Counted from the stretch's first letter, positions 11,238-24,059 are shown. The stretch: 64,000 nucleotides of DNA from Lindgomyces ingoldianus (GCF_010093535.1 NW_022985162.1:3432350-3496349), one strand, 5' to 3'. Numbers and translations: made by a program. The notes: generated by a model not told the origin, from the sequence alone.

Positions 11238-12986
11238 CTAAACTCTTATCACACGTGTGTGGACGTCCTGTCCGGCTACCGGACCCATGATACCGATGCA
11301 TGGAATCCTTGCTTCCAGTTCGGGTACATTTCTATGACTGTTGCTAAGAGGCTCGCCCATATTCAAATCAAATTTACAGAGAGCAAGCGCAACAAACGAC
11401 AGAACCTCCCTTTGTGCTAGCTGGCGTCCTGGACAAAGAGTGACACCACCACCGAAAGGCTTGAAGCTCGAACTTTTGGCTAATGATGGATTCTGTAGAA
11501 ATCTCTCATGGTTGAATTCGTTAGTATCCGGCCCAAAAACAGCTTCGTCTAGCAACATCTGACGATAGGGAACAACAATTCTGGCGTCTTTTTCTAGCAC
11601 TAGATCTCCAATGGCGGCCGGGCCAACTACTGTTCGAACAGAGACCGATGATGCAGTGAGACGAAGCACCTCATTGTATACGGAGGTTAGGCAAAGACAT
11701 TCACACAACTGAGCGGCCAGTTCGACTGGAGAAAGCAGCGAGTTATTGGCGAGGAGTGGAGTAACTTCATCCAATATACTCTGTCGGAGATTGGAGTCAT
11801 TGATAATATACGTGAGCATCCAGAATGAAGATTTCCAGGCATTGGCATTGATCCTGACGAGGTGTCAGTATTTTCATATAAGTGTCTGCCTAATTGATGC
11901 AGAATGGTGAGTACCTACGTCCAGTAAAACATTAGCACCAACCTTCCAATGTCTCGTGATGGTATGCCACTGGCCCTCATTTTTGCCTCGATTGATTGCA
12001 CGAGCCAGGAAGCATCTGCACGACTTGCAGCAGGTAAATCAAAATATCGCTGCATTGCATCTTGAGCAAAGGATTTGGCCCTGAGAAGATCCTTCGCCAA
12101 AAGCGGTGGGATTCTGTAGGAAAGCTTCCAACTGCTCTCGTCGAATTTGAAGAAATACTTGAACAGTTCTGGTTCAACCTCGAGGAGTGCTTTCCCAAAG
12201 AACGAAGTCGTGGCCCCTTGGAGGAGCACGTTTTGCGACCAATGAAGAAGCGATATAACACGCGAGTTGTGTGCTTCTGACAAAATCATGGAGGTTGGCA
12301 TTTCTTCCCATGTCATTCTCTCGTGAATCTTCCGAAGAACCCGCTCCTGGACCTGATTCGAGTACTCGCCTGGATTTAATTGCAGACGGAAAAGCAGCTG
12401 GCAGACATGAGCTAATGGTTCTTTCGAAGCACTCTGCATTGCCTTCTCGAATTCCTTTGGTTGGAGATGGTCGGCAGAGTCAGGAACGGGACTCCACATG
12501 GCATTGATGGATGCTGAAGTTGCTCCGAACTGAACCATCAATTCTTTAATCCAATTGTCCATAGAAAGGTTTTCGATTTGCCTGTGCACGGAGGCAGTAT
12601 CCTGAGGTGACGTTACCACATAGACCGTTTCCCCCATGATGACCAGCTTGAATGGTGCTCGATCGTTTTTGAAGTACATCCTAGGATGAATGAGCGCAAG
12701 GGATAAGTAAAGATAAAATGGGTATCAGACTGTATGCTTACCTTGCTCGCATTATCGTTCCATCACCGTCGCGGAAGAATGAAAGCGTATGGCCAACAAA
12801 TGGGATCCAATACGGGTACGTCTTAGGCCTATTGGGATACCATTTAGGAGCGACCGAGAACTTCCAAATCCTCCAAAGGAACCACGAGAAGAACAACAAG
12901 ACGCATATTCGCGAAGTTGGGTTCTTTCCCCCAAGGGAGAGAAGCGAGAAGAAGAGTGAGTCGATCCGTCGCAGCAAACGAGCCAT
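11238..12986 (-). CDS. Cytochrome P450 monooxygenase (CYP7/CYP8-like signature)
   Basis: Haem-thiolate monooxygenase, probably ER-anchored, 540 aa. Minus-strand model: 12986-12742, 12680-11919 and 11853-11238, with introns of 61 and 65 nt. Both junctions are phase 2 and restore conserved sequence. N-terminal anchor ICVLLFFSWFLWRIW (about 27-41) follows basic residues. ExxR is E397-VL-R400, and the haem loop is FGGGVTLCPGR with Cys476. The I-helix reads FYWTINANAWKSSFW: it lacks the usual acid-Thr pair and carries Asn instead, as in the animal CYP7/CYP8 group and related fungal P450s that include sterol hydroxylases and isomerase-like enzymes. With the 3-beta-HSD next door, a sterol or terpenoid substrate is plausible (inference). 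The start at 12986 was chosen over an in-frame ATG at 13202 because it directly precedes the anchor. Confidence 0.85.
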
Positions 12987-13770
12987 AGTGGGACTTGGCG
13001 CGTATGAGACGTGGACTAGCAGGAGGACTCTAATAGTTAGGCACTCGAACTTCTGGTCGTTGCTGATTTTCCCACCATTGTATCGAGGTTTGTGATTAGG
13101 GTCTTGAATTCTGCTTCGCCTCACAACTACATTAGAGCTATACCCTCCATCCCAGTTATCAATACATGACAGAGCGGCGTGCGGACCGTGACACCTGCCC
13201 AATCGAGACTCCGGTCATTTGACGTACAAGCCTTGTTCCAATCCCAGCATTTTCAGCCAATTATCCCTACATCTAATCTTACGCAGATGGATCCATTAAT
13301 TTGTATCGGACTCCGAGATCCATTATAATTGCGTGAATGCATATAACGTAGTTTACAAGCGAGTGGCCTACTCTGTTAAGTTCGTCAGCCTCTATAGCTT
13401 TATAGATTAACAACAAATTAAAATACTATTAATTTAAAAGATATCCTAGTTTAAGCAGCGTCTATAGTATTGTTTTAGCTTCTACGTCTCTCTAATGCGG
13501 TAAGAATAAGTTGGGATGCTATTGTCTAACGCAGCGTGGTTTTCAATAAGCGAAAATCTAGCTAATTAAATATTAGCAGCACTTTTATTAACATAGTAAT
13601 AATAATAGCGTATTTATTTTATAAGTAAACATTATACGCAGTATTAGCATATATTAGCAGCATTTTAATGTAATTATGTAATATTAGATATAGAATGTAG
13701 TCATGTAATCAGGCGCCTTTCTTATACAGTACTTTAACCCTTGTTTATAACTTTACTTTGCCTTACTAAT

Positions 13771-13805
<35 letters not shown>

Positions 13806-15558
13806 CAATAGCAACAGTAATAGCAACAGCAATAGCAACAGTAATAGTAATGTAAGTATATTCTCTAGAGACCTTATACTAAGCTTATTATAAATAATAA
13901 TTTATTATAAAATCTAAACATTTTAGATCTTTTTAATAAACTAATAATAAAAGAAGCTTAAAAATAAAGTAAACTAATCTAAGATAAAAAAAACAACCTT
14001 AGCTATAAAGCTTATTATAACATAAATACTTAATCTATTTTAGTAACACTAAGAAGAGCAGCTTTATCTTAGTGCACTTTTATAGATTAAGACTTAGCAA
14101 ATCTATAAAGTACTTAAAAGTATATAGTTAGCCTAATTTATAACTTTTTATAAATTATAGTTAATTTTTAAGATTTATTAATGTCTTTCTAACTTTTAGT
14201 TTACTATAACTTAAATTATTAACTTATTTAAATCTATTACCTACTAACCTACTACTCTGTACCCCTTTCTTTGCTTTAGGTACTCTATAGTTAGGTACTT
14301 ATCTAAATACTTTTTTTTTTTTTACTCTTTAGTTATTTTTTTAAGCTTAATATAAACTTTAAGTTTTAGTAAGTACTTTATCTTAAAAAAGTTATTTACT
14401 TATTATAAAGCTAGCGCATTATGTAACTTCTATAAAAGCTTAAACTAAAAGTTATATAAAGCTAAGCTTAGTTTAAAGCTTTTGTTCTTTATAATGCTGC
14501 TATTACTACTGCTAACACTACTAGTGCTAATGCTAACTCTATTTATATAGTAGGACAGCAGCAGCTAGCTCCCTAGTGTTACAGTCTGCAGAGCTGTGCA
14601 GTGCTAGCCCTTCTAGGGCAGGATATAGAGTTTATACAGGGGGTAATTTTCTTTTAATAGATAGCATTACACTAGCCTTTATACATTAACGCTATTCTTA
14701 TATAATCTTAAGAATAGTTAGTAGGTAACCTGTGTAAAGCATGCTTTAGCGCCTGCCTAGGCTATTACTTATTCTTATTATGTTGTTAGGTACCTAGACA
14801 CTTTAGTAGAGCATGTAAGAATTATAATAGCATAACTATGCTACCTGCTACTTTATATAAGACAAAAATAATAGTAGACCTTTACGCTTACTACTAGTAA
14901 AGGTTAGCATTACTAGCGCTAACAGCAATGCAGTAGCACTAATTCTAATTAAGGATAACTAGCTAGAGAACAACCCCTAGAATGTAATTGTTATTGTATA
15001 GGTATGTATAAGCTTTTTCTTACATAAATTAGCACAAATCTAGCTATTAGAGTTATTAGCAGTAACCTACACATACCTAGCTAGTTAAGTGTGTTACTAG
15101 CACTTACACATAATCTGTAGCTTAACGTGCTGTGTAAGCTAAGTAGTTATTACTTATATAATAAAACTTAATAAGTTAGAATGTGTATAGTTTTAAATTA
15201 AATACTTTATATAAAAAATAAGTTAAGTTTTTTTAAGTAAAAGTCTAGTTTACTACTACTATTTTACATACTTTACTTTTTAAAGACTCTTAGCACCTAT
15301 TTGTATTCTTTTTTATAAGACTGTATAACACACTTTTAAAAAGAAGTATTTAGGTTTATTACTTATTACTAAAAATAACAGAATATTAATTACTAATAGT
15401 AATAGCTAAGGCTATTATACACATTATTGCTCTTAACACTACTATTAAAGAGTAAAGAGCTTTCTAATCTAACTTAAAGAATTACTAAGATAGTTATTAT
15501 ACTTATCTTAGCTCTAAGGTTAAGTAAACTTATTAAAAATTTTAATAATTTAATTATA
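12987..15558. other. P450 upstream region, then AT-rich block
   Basis: 12987-13380 is normal-GC and should hold the P450 promoter. From about 13380 the sequence is RIP-degraded repeat with no readable frame. A short motif near 13511-13560, ATTGAAAACCACGCT on the minus strand, recurs at about 24388-24410 and suggests another unclassified element end. Confidence 0.4.
13766..13850. repeat. (GCA)n microsatellite decaying to GCAATA
   Basis: About eleven pure AGC triplets, then interrupted AACAGCAATAGC units. Trailing CAA/CAG to TAA/TAG changes look like RIP erosion of a longer Gln-type repeat. No coding frame surrounds it. Confidence 0.8.
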
Positions 15559-16125
15559 ACGTACTTCACAGGCGAGTTGCTCACACACCTAAGTTGCTTA
15601 CTTTTGCTAAGACCCTACTAAACTACTCTTCCTACACTAATGCATTCCCTACAACACTACTTAGACGCGCTAAAAGAATGTTAGATACAGCTTACGCTCT
15701 AAGCTTTTAAATAAAACATAAAACTCTTAAAGAAACATGCTGCAGCTATGTGCAAGGTTTTATAAAAGATAATAAATAACTATAGCGCTAGATAACCTTT
15801 ACAAGCTAATTCTACAGCTAAATTACAGAGGCTAGGTAATAAAAAGAAGCAGGTGATTATTAAGACTATACTTAAGCTATATGCGCAAGGAATTTCCCCT
15901 TAGATAGCATTTATAGCTAATATAGCTAATTCTTTGCGCGCTAAGCGTAATCTAGGCTATATTTACATAAACTAGCCTAGTATGTTTGTAAAGCGTTATT
16001 TAGAGCTTAAAGTAATATTTAAGTGTAAGTATAACTATAAGAGAGCTCTCTACAAGAGTCCTAGAGTAATTTAGAGCAGGTTTAGCCTTGTAGAGAATAT
16101 TAAAGCTAAGTATAGCATCTAGGAT

Positions 16126-16458
16126 TGTCAGATATGCGCACCTACTGTCAAGACAGGAGGAACGTTTGACGAAAGCGGCTACATAGTACGAGCAATAAGC
16201 TCGAACAGTATGTTGCTGCAAATTGCAGCATTTTGTAGCATTTTGCAGCATTTTGCAGCATGTTGCAAGCTGGTCGCGCATAGGGCTAGTGCGCGAGAGA
16301 CTCGGATCGGAAAAACAAAAGCTGAGCAACACAAGTAGAGCAGAAAAAGGATTAATAAAAAAAAAACACAATTAATACAATTAATTAATCATCCTATACA
16401 TTATATCTAAACCTATTATTTATCTTAGGAAGCCTAGAAACAGTGCTTTAATCTAACA
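16126..16458 (+). repeat. Copia 5' LTR
   Basis: 333 bp, TGTCAG to CTAACA. The first ~220 bases are hardly mutated; the last ~110 carry many CpA to TpA changes relative to the 3' LTR. It has fewer TTTTGCAGCA units than the 3' LTR. Confidence 0.9.
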
Positions 16459-16490
16459 ATTAAGAGTCTTAGTGCCTCCATTAATACAAA

Positions 16491-16820
16491 ATGGCCACCC
16501 AGCCTCCTCGAGACGCGACAGTCGTCCTTCGAGACCACACCGACTACAGAGCCTGGATGATGCAGCTGCAATCAAGATGTGTAGCGCACAGCATCTGGCC
16601 GCAAGTGGATCCTAAGTTAACCATCCAAATGATCTCCAAACCAAGAGCTCTAGAGATGCCGCTAATAGCTAAGTTTTTACCAGCCTTAAACGTTAAAACG
16701 CCTACGCACATAACTAAGCTATTAATAAGTAGTGTTAGAGCCTTTAAAAAAGCTATTAAATACTATAAGATTAAGGCTAACAAGTATAAAAGTAATAGAT
16801 ATAATTATAAAAGAGAGTAA
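16491..16820 (+). pseudogene. Copia gag N-terminus (remnant)
   Basis: The ATG at 16491 opens 109 codons. The first ~60 (DYRAWMMQLQSRCVAHSIWP) look like the N-terminal part of fungal Copia Gag proteins and have normal codon use. After about 16665 composition turns AT-rich and the frame becomes Lys/Asn/Tyr-rich until a stop, as expected where RIP begins. It is a fragment of the retroelement, not a host gene. Confidence 0.6.
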
Positions 16821-17599
16821 TTAAGCTTTTAATAAATTATTGTCTTTATCTAGTTAATAGTTAGCCTGCATCTGCAGTGTACATGCTGTTCCCTAGATTA
16901 ACTACTTAGACAGTAGATTACAAACCTTAAAGCTATAGTAGGTGTTAATAACTAATTTAAATAAGAACATATGCACAACTAATATAATGCATCTTAAAAG
17001 CTGCTAAGAAACGTAAGCATATAAGACCTATAGCTAGCAGAGGATAATTACGCTGCTACAGAAGCAGAGACATAAAATGTTCTAAAAACAACATAGTTTA
17101 ATGCTGTTACAAAGGACTTTTTAACTACTATAAATAAAGTTGCCTTTTATTAGTCTATAACTTTTTAAAAAAGTAGACAGTTTACACTAAACATAAATTA
17201 AAAAGAAATAATAAAGCGCTTTTAAAAACACATAATGTTAAATTATTTAATATGTATAAGAAAGCATAAAGCTGCTTTTACAACAGATAACTTGTTATAC
17301 CTTACTAAAAGTAGAAAAACTACCTAGGGCATAAATAAAAACACCTATAGTGCAAAAGTTGTAACATTAAGAAAATAAAGTAGACCTTAACATTAACATT
17401 ATTAAGAAAATAATAAGAAATTATTTTTAAGCTAGAAACTTACTAAAACAGAAAGCACTAAATATCTTACATGTAGACACATCTATGCACTAAAGGACTA
17501 CTTCTATGTCTATCTAGACAGAGCACTAGACTAGTAGATGCTAAATAAAAGAGTAAAAAAGCTTATAGCATTAAAGTGTAAGCATAACTTAGAATTTTA

Positions 17600-20500
17600 A
17601 GGCCTACTAAAAAGGCAGTGTAAACATAATTTAAAAATACTAATCCTAAAAACTTTACATACACCTATACTAGAGATATAAGAAGACTAACTTAAAAGCT
17701 AGAAAGTATTAAAAGTTAAAGCAGCTGCATTACTAGCTATAGTTAATTTAAACTAGAATAGATATCTGCTAAAAGAATTATTTATTCTTAACTTAGGCTT
17801 AATATGCTATATTATAAATAATTTTAATTAAATCTATAACTATTATTTACTAACACAAAGAGACTTTATCTAGTCTAGAAACTCTTACATATAGATTTAA
17901 AGCTACAGATTAATTACACTAAGCTTAAAAAGTAAGCATAGAACACATAGTTAAGCATACAGTCTTGTACTACATAACGCTGCACTGTGCCTAGACCTGC
18001 TGTGCAACCTAGTCTTGTTCTGCCTACTGCAATAAAAAGGAATCTAGTAAGACACATAAGCAGAGCTAACTGCTTTAAAGGCCCTAGATAGGATAATAAT
18101 TAGAGATCTTATAGAGATCTATAGCTAATAGGTGTTAGAGTACTATCTACTATAAAAGAGCTTATATTATACACACATAATTAACATAAAAACTAAACAT
18201 AGTCTATAAAAAGCATTAGTAGAGCTATAGCATAAGCGTTTAGGACACCCTAGACTAGCTACACTTTAACACCTTATATAGTAAGCTAAGGGGGTGCAAA
18301 TTAAAGGAATTATAATAGTCTAATATAACTTATGTAGTAAAGCTAAGATATAATAATAAATTAGCTACACACTATAAATTAGCAATAGTAGACTTAGTAA
18401 AAGACTATTAATTAATTTCTATGCATATAAAGCACAAAGCATTATAAAAGAGTAGAGTTAAATACTAATTACTAATAAGTATTCTAGCCTCTAGTAAGAC
18501 TTCTACTTTAAAAATAATAGGCTTACTAAATTAATTATTAAAGCTTTTATAATCTTTATTCTCTTTTTAAAGAACTATTATAATATTACTATAAAAGTTA
18601 TTAAAGCTAACAACAAGATTATAATAGTAAAACTAGAAGTAAAACACTAGCTAGCATTACATAGAATAACTGTTAAGCCTTTAGCACTAGATACATAAGC
18701 CTAGAACAGAGGAGCTAAACGCTTAAGGAGTGTAAATAAGAAGAAGTTACAGGCTATGCAACTAGATGCTAACCTACTATAGGACATATAGCTATACATT
18801 ACTAGAGCTAGCGTATACCTATATAATTAGACGCTAAACTATGCTAATAACTAGAAGACACTATATAAGATCTTCTTTACATAAGTAGCTCTAAATAATA
18901 GAGTTATTATATTAATTTAAAAGCTAAGCTTTACACATCTAAAAGCTTATAGCTATAAAGCATTTATAATAACTAATAACACACATTAGAATAAATCTAA
19001 GCTATAAAGGCTAGACCTAAAGGCGTAGATTAGATATCTAGTTAAGTACTAATTATTAAACATCTACTGTGTATAAATACTACTGCTAGTAAAAGTAATC
19101 TATACACATAATATTATTTTTAATAAACACTTAATCTTTAGCAGTAAGCTTAAAAACCTAATAGATAACTTTATATATAACATAGTAAAAAAATTTACTA
19201 TATACATTAGAATAATTAAGCTTCTAACACCTAGTTATTAGCTAAAAACAGAGTTATTTTATAAAGACAACACTACAGATAATACATTAAATTTTAATAA
19301 AGTAGACCTACTAGGCTACTATTAAGAAAGAAAGATTAGAGATAACTATTTATCTCTTCTAAATGCTCTGCTACCTGCAGCATTGCTTATGCAGTTAATA
19401 GCTAAAGCAGTACTAAAGCTAAGCTAAATAGAGTTGTTAAAAACTATACTATAGGCTGCAGCCTTTATAGCTAGTATAAGATCTAGAAGTGTAGAAAAGC
19501 ATAGCAGCAAAACACTAAATAAAGCAGCATTAATAAGAATACTATCTAAAAAAAAGACACCTTATAAAAGCTAGCTGCTACTTTTACTATTAACTTAAAA
19601 GTAACTAAAGAAGCACCCTTTACATAAGATGTTTAAGGTAGCAGAAAGAACGCACCTAGATAGTTATTAGACAATAAAATTCTAAACAGAGGTCTAGACA
19701 AAGCTAATTAAGGCAGCTAGACAGCAGATCCTAGATTGTATGTAGGTGTACACCTACAAGCTTAATAAGCACTATAGATTATAAAGATGTAAGGCGCAAC
19801 TAGTAGTCTACAGTAATTAATAAAGAAACATTACTACATAAAATACCTACACTGCTACCCTAGCAAGACACTTATTTTAAATGCTAATAGTAATATCTGC
19901 ACACTTTAACCTAGAGCTTAAATAATACAACATAACTAACACGTTTATACATGCAGCAATTAACTGCAATATCTACATGCAGATGCTAAGAGGCTATTAG
20001 AAACTAGGTATAATACTAAAGCTTTAAAAAGCACTATATAGTGTATAAATTTCTTTTTTACTCTAGTAACACTACTTTATAATAACTCTTAAAGGCTTTA
20101 GGTTCTTAGCTGTCTTACATAAACCTTACTACATAACTAAAGCTAGAATATTTTTTTTTTTATGTAGACAACCTTATTATTATGTATAAAAAAGGCTCTA
20201 AAGTAGATGCACAGCGTGTAGTAGACTAGTTACAAGAGAAGTATACCCTAATAAAAGGCAAGGACCTATAATAGTTTCTAGGAGTTAAGATTATTAAAGA
20301 TTAATAGTAATAAATAATTTAGCTGTTATAAGCCTTATATATTAACAAGATAGCTAGGCTAGCTAACAGAAAAGACCTGCAGCACACTACACCTATAAGT
20401 AGGATTAAACTTATGCTGCAATCTAGTTTTGCAACTCTATTATAAGTAAATTAATATTAGCAGAAGATTAGATCTCTGCTCTTCACAGCAGTCACTATAA

Positions 20501-21110
20501 GACTAGACATTGCCTTTGCTATGTTACACCTTGCACAGTTTCTCACAAATCCCGCATCTAACTATTAGGATGCAGCTAATTAAGTCATTCTGTACCTACA
20601 TGCGACACAGACGTACGCACTCTAATTAGAAGGAGAAGACTACCTTATAGTAGCAAGCAATACATTATTTATAAATAATACACTAGATAAAAAAAGCTTT
20701 TAGGGCTATGTTATTTAACTATTTAGCAGATAGATTACATAGTAAGTAAATAAACAAGATACAGTTATAACGTTAACAACAGAAGTAGAATTACTTACAC
20801 TGTTCTAAGTTGCTAAGGAAGCTATGTTTATAAAAATGCTTCTTAACAAACTGTAGGTTAAGATGCCTAATTTAACTATTATAATCTAGTGCAACAACAA
20901 GCAGATAATCTAACTAGTAAACAAAAAGATATCTTAACTTCAAACTAAGCTCTGACATGTCAACATCTATAACTACTAGCTCTAACAGGAAGTCTCTTGA
21001 CAAATAATTAAAGTTGTCTATGTCCCCTCTAGCAAGATGCTTGCGGACAGACTTACTAAAGCGCTTCTAGCCAGCAAATAGCCAAGCTTTCTTCAGCAAA
21101 TTCAGCTAGT
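17600..21110 (+). pseudogene. Copia pol remnant (integrase, reverse transcriptase, RNase H)
   Basis: No long frame survives, but ordered motifs remain: GAG-pre-integrase/integrase (about 18230-18850), reverse transcriptase (about 19700-20340, YVDN box) and RNase H (about 20480-21090, LDIAFAMLHLAQFL and LADRLTKAL). Stops are mainly TAG/TAA for Gln. Limits are approximate. Confidence 0.7.
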
Positions 21111-21241
21111 TAACGTCAGGGAGAGGATAGTCAGTCAGGAAGCGGATATGGAAGAGATTGAAGCAAGAATGGAAGCCCTGGAAGCATACTAAGGATGCGC
21201 AATCGGGAACCAGCTTGAAGCATGTCCAAGCTGAGGGGGTG

Positions 21242-21594
21242 TGTCAGATATGCGCACCTACTGTCAAGACAGGAGGAACGTTTGACGAAAGCGGCTACAT
21301 AGTACGAGCAATAAGCTCAAACAGTATGTTGCTGCAAATTGCAGCATTTTGTAGCATTTTGCAGCATTTTGCAGCATTTTGCAGCATTTTGCAGCATGTT
21401 GCAAGCTGGTCGCGCATAGGGCTAGTGCACGAGAGACTCGGATCGGAAAAACAAAAGCCAAGCAACACAAGTAGAGCAGAAAAAGGATCGATAAAAAAAA
21501 AACACGATCAATACAATCAATCAATCATCCCATACATCATATCCAAACCCATCATTCATCTCAGGGAGCCTAGAAACAGTGCTTCAATCTAACA
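21242..21594 (+). repeat. Copia 3' LTR
   Basis: 353 bp, TGTCAG to CTAACA, nearly free of RIP. It is 20 bp longer than the 5' LTR because of two extra 10-bp GCAGCATTTT units. Confidence 0.9.
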
Positions 21595-22132
21595 AGGATA
21601 ATAACATGTACAACTTTAGCAAGATAGGGTTTATAATTAGCTAAATATCTTTTAACTATACTTATGCTCAAAACTTTACTTTAAGCTTTAAATAACACTT
21701 TACAAACGTACTAGGCTAGTTTATGTAAACATAGCCTAGATTATGCTTAGCGCGCAAAGAATTAGCTATATTAGCTATAAATGCTATCTAAGGGGAAATT
21801 CCTTGCGCATATAGCTTAAGTATAGTCTTAATAATTACCTGCTTCTTTTTATTGCCTAGCCTCTATAATTTAGCTGTAGAATTAGCTTGTAAAAGTTGTC
21901 TAGCGCTATAGTTATTTATTGTCTTTTATAGGACTTTGCACATAGCTGTAGCACACTTGTTTAAGAGTTTTATGTCTTGTTTAAAAGCTTAGAGTGTAAG
22001 CTGTATCTAATGTTCTTTTAGCGCGTTTAAGTAGTGTTGTGGGGAATGCATTAGTGTAGAAAGAGTAGTTTAGTGGGGTCTTAGCAAAAGTAAGCAACTT
22101 AGGTGTGTGAGCAACTCGCCTGCGAAGTACGT

Positions 22133-23718
22133 TATAAATCTAATTCTTATTTTAAAGTAAACTATTTACATAGTAAAACTAATAGTTAAAGAGTAGTAAA
22201 ACTTTTAAGCTTAAGCGCTTATAATTAGTAATCTTTTTAAAGTTATTTAATATTTTTAAGTATAGCTTACTACTACTTCTTTTTCTAATTTACTTAGATA
22301 TACTTTATACAATGTTTAGAATAGAGAATAATTACTATAGTATATAATAAAGATTTATTAAATTTAAAGTTGTATTTATTAAACACTTTTTATCTAATTT
22401 AAATTTTCTTACTTAAGAAGATGTTCTTTTTATAGCGTTTTTATTACATAATATTAGAAAAACTTTTAAAAGTAAATAAATTCCTTACTAGACTCTACTT
22501 AAAATGCTGTATAAAGATGTCTATTAAAAAAAGCATATATAAGATTATTATGTTATATTTTTAAGTTACTAATATAACTTTCTTAAAAAAATAAAAAAAG
22601 TTATATATTATATAAAGCATAGTTTATTTTATAAAGTAAAGAAATTCTAGCTTAAGGTTTTTACATATTTCTTTATATAAAAATTAATTGCTAATTTATA
22701 TTCTAAAGTAACTTTAATTATTTAATGCTAGCTATTCTATCTTATATAATTATTAAGTAGAACTCTTTTATAAGTAAAAGTAATAAAGTTTTTTATACAA
22801 CCTAGTAAGCTTTAAGTGTGTATAATAATGTTATAAAGGTTACTAAGCGCACTAAGAGCTTAAAACTAGTTATTTTTTAAGTCTAAGTTTACTTTAAGTT
22901 TATTTTTATTTTTAATGTTATATAATATAAGCTTATCCTTTAAAATTAGGTCTTAGAAGAGAAAGGCCTTAACAGTAAGATAAAAAATATAGCTATTACA
23001 TTAAATACACTAGTGTAGCGCTTTCTACTCTATATTATAGTCTTCTTAAAGATATTTTTAAATTGTACAACATAAGACGTTGTTTATAGATGCACTATTA
23101 GCAATAATAGCACTAAGTCTCTACATAATACTATAGTTTTAAAATATTAGAAGCAGTGTTTAGAACTAATCCTCTTTACTATATAATAAAGTTATATAAA
23201 GCGTTAGAAGCTTTTTTTATAATCTTTTGTTTTAATTTATAAAGTGCGTGTAGACGCTAAGTAAAAGATGCTTATTTAGAGATGTCTAGATGTCTATAAA
23301 GATGTGTACTTTAAATATTACTAATTAAAGCTTCTTTTATATAATGTTCTTTTAGAATAAGAATGTACTCTATATTATTTTCTTTACTATAAAGTAAGTA
23401 GTTATAATATAACTCTTAACTTTTAAATTTAGAGCCCTACAGAATATGTAAAACTCTAGCTATTTAACTATTTAAAATAGAAGCTTTTTTACAGTTACTA
23501 GTAAAACAAGCACTATAAAAATAACATCCTAATTTAGTACATTCTAAAGGGCTAGCGTATTAATCTTGTTTAACTACTCTGTGTTACAAAGCTGTGTGTA
23601 GAAGTGTTAAAGTTAATTATAAGTTTTTATATAAATAGGCTTATTTTTTTTAAAGCAGATATTATGTTTAGATTTTAAAACTTTAAGCAATGTACTATTT
23701 CTATATAATGTTTACAGT
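22133..23718. other. AT-rich degraded sequence, no gene seen
   Basis: About 1.6 kb of strongly AT-rich sequence without readable frame or clear repeat end. Probably a RIP-destroyed transposon. Confidence 0.4.
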
Positions 23719-24059
23719 TGTTAGATTGAAGCACTGTTTCTAGGCTTTCTAAGATGAATGATGGGTTTGGATATGATGTATGGGATGATGATTGATTGTA
23801 TTGATTTATCAATCCTTTTTCTGCTCTACTCGTGTTGCTCGGCTTTTCGTTTTGCCGATCCGAGTCCCTCGCGCACTTGCCCTATGCGCGACCAGCTTGC
23901 AACATGCTGCAAAATGCTGCAACATGCTGCAAAATGCTGCAATTTGCTGCAACATGCAGCAATTTGCAGCAACATACTGTTCGAGCTTATTGCTCGTACT
24001 ATGTAGCAGCTTTCGTCAAGCGTTCCTCCTGTCTTAACAGTAGGTGCGCATATCTAACA
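23719..24059 (-). repeat. Solo LTR of the Copia family
   Basis: Inverted copy of the 16126 LTR, 341 bp, flanked by TSD ACAGT (23714-23718 and 24060-24064). It has an expanded TGCTGCAAAA/TGCTGCAACA tract. A solo LTR arises by recombination between the two LTRs of a full element. Confidence 0.9.

Larger units (their letters stand above)
16126..21594 (+). mobile_element. Full-length Ty1/Copia LTR retrotransposon (RIP-degraded)
   Basis: LTRs at 16126-16458 and 21242-21594, flanked by the exact 5-bp TSD AGGAT (16121-16125 and 21595-21599). The order is gag, integrase, reverse transcriptase, RNase H, which is the Copia order. Mutated integrase remnants include KRLGHPRLATLQ near 18240. Reverse transcriptase shows YVDNLIIM (for YVDD) near 20163. 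The RNase H end shows SSKMLADRLTKAL near 21030. A purine tract (CTGAGGGGG) lies just before the 3' LTR. Stops are mainly CAG to TAG. It is not autonomous now. Its LTR family also occurs alone at 23719, 27093 and 27628. Confidence 0.9.
15559..22132. mobile_element. Fold-back element 1, derived from pogo/Fot1-type transposase (nested)
   Basis: The left end ACGTACTTCACAGGCGAG is repeated inverted at 22110-22132, and both ends are flanked by TA, the usual target of Tc1/mariner-pogo elements. The arms are long: the left arm, about 15559-16040, reappears inverted at about 21670-22132. Read with Gln for RIP stops, the left arm encodes the N-terminal DNA-binding half of a Fot1-like transposase (LYAQGISPQIAFIANIAN, then FVKRYLELK and KYNYKRAL). 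The centre continues into the start of the DDE domain (NFSKIGFI). The C-terminal half is missing, so it cannot be autonomous. A Copia element sits in the centre with TSD AGGAT. Confidence 0.7.

Noticed and set aside
12987..13202. N-terminal extension of the P450 to ATG 13202
   Set aside because: The extra 72 residues are not hydrophobic or conserved, and the membrane anchor follows the later ATG directly.
13766..13850. Possible poly-Gln coding tract
   Set aside because: No open frame on either side; treated as a microsatellite.
16000..16371. Minus-strand 123-codon frame and a similar plus-strand frame at 21158-21592
   Set aside because: Both run through the Copia LTR and its repeat tract; frames through LTRs recur in solo copies and are not genes.
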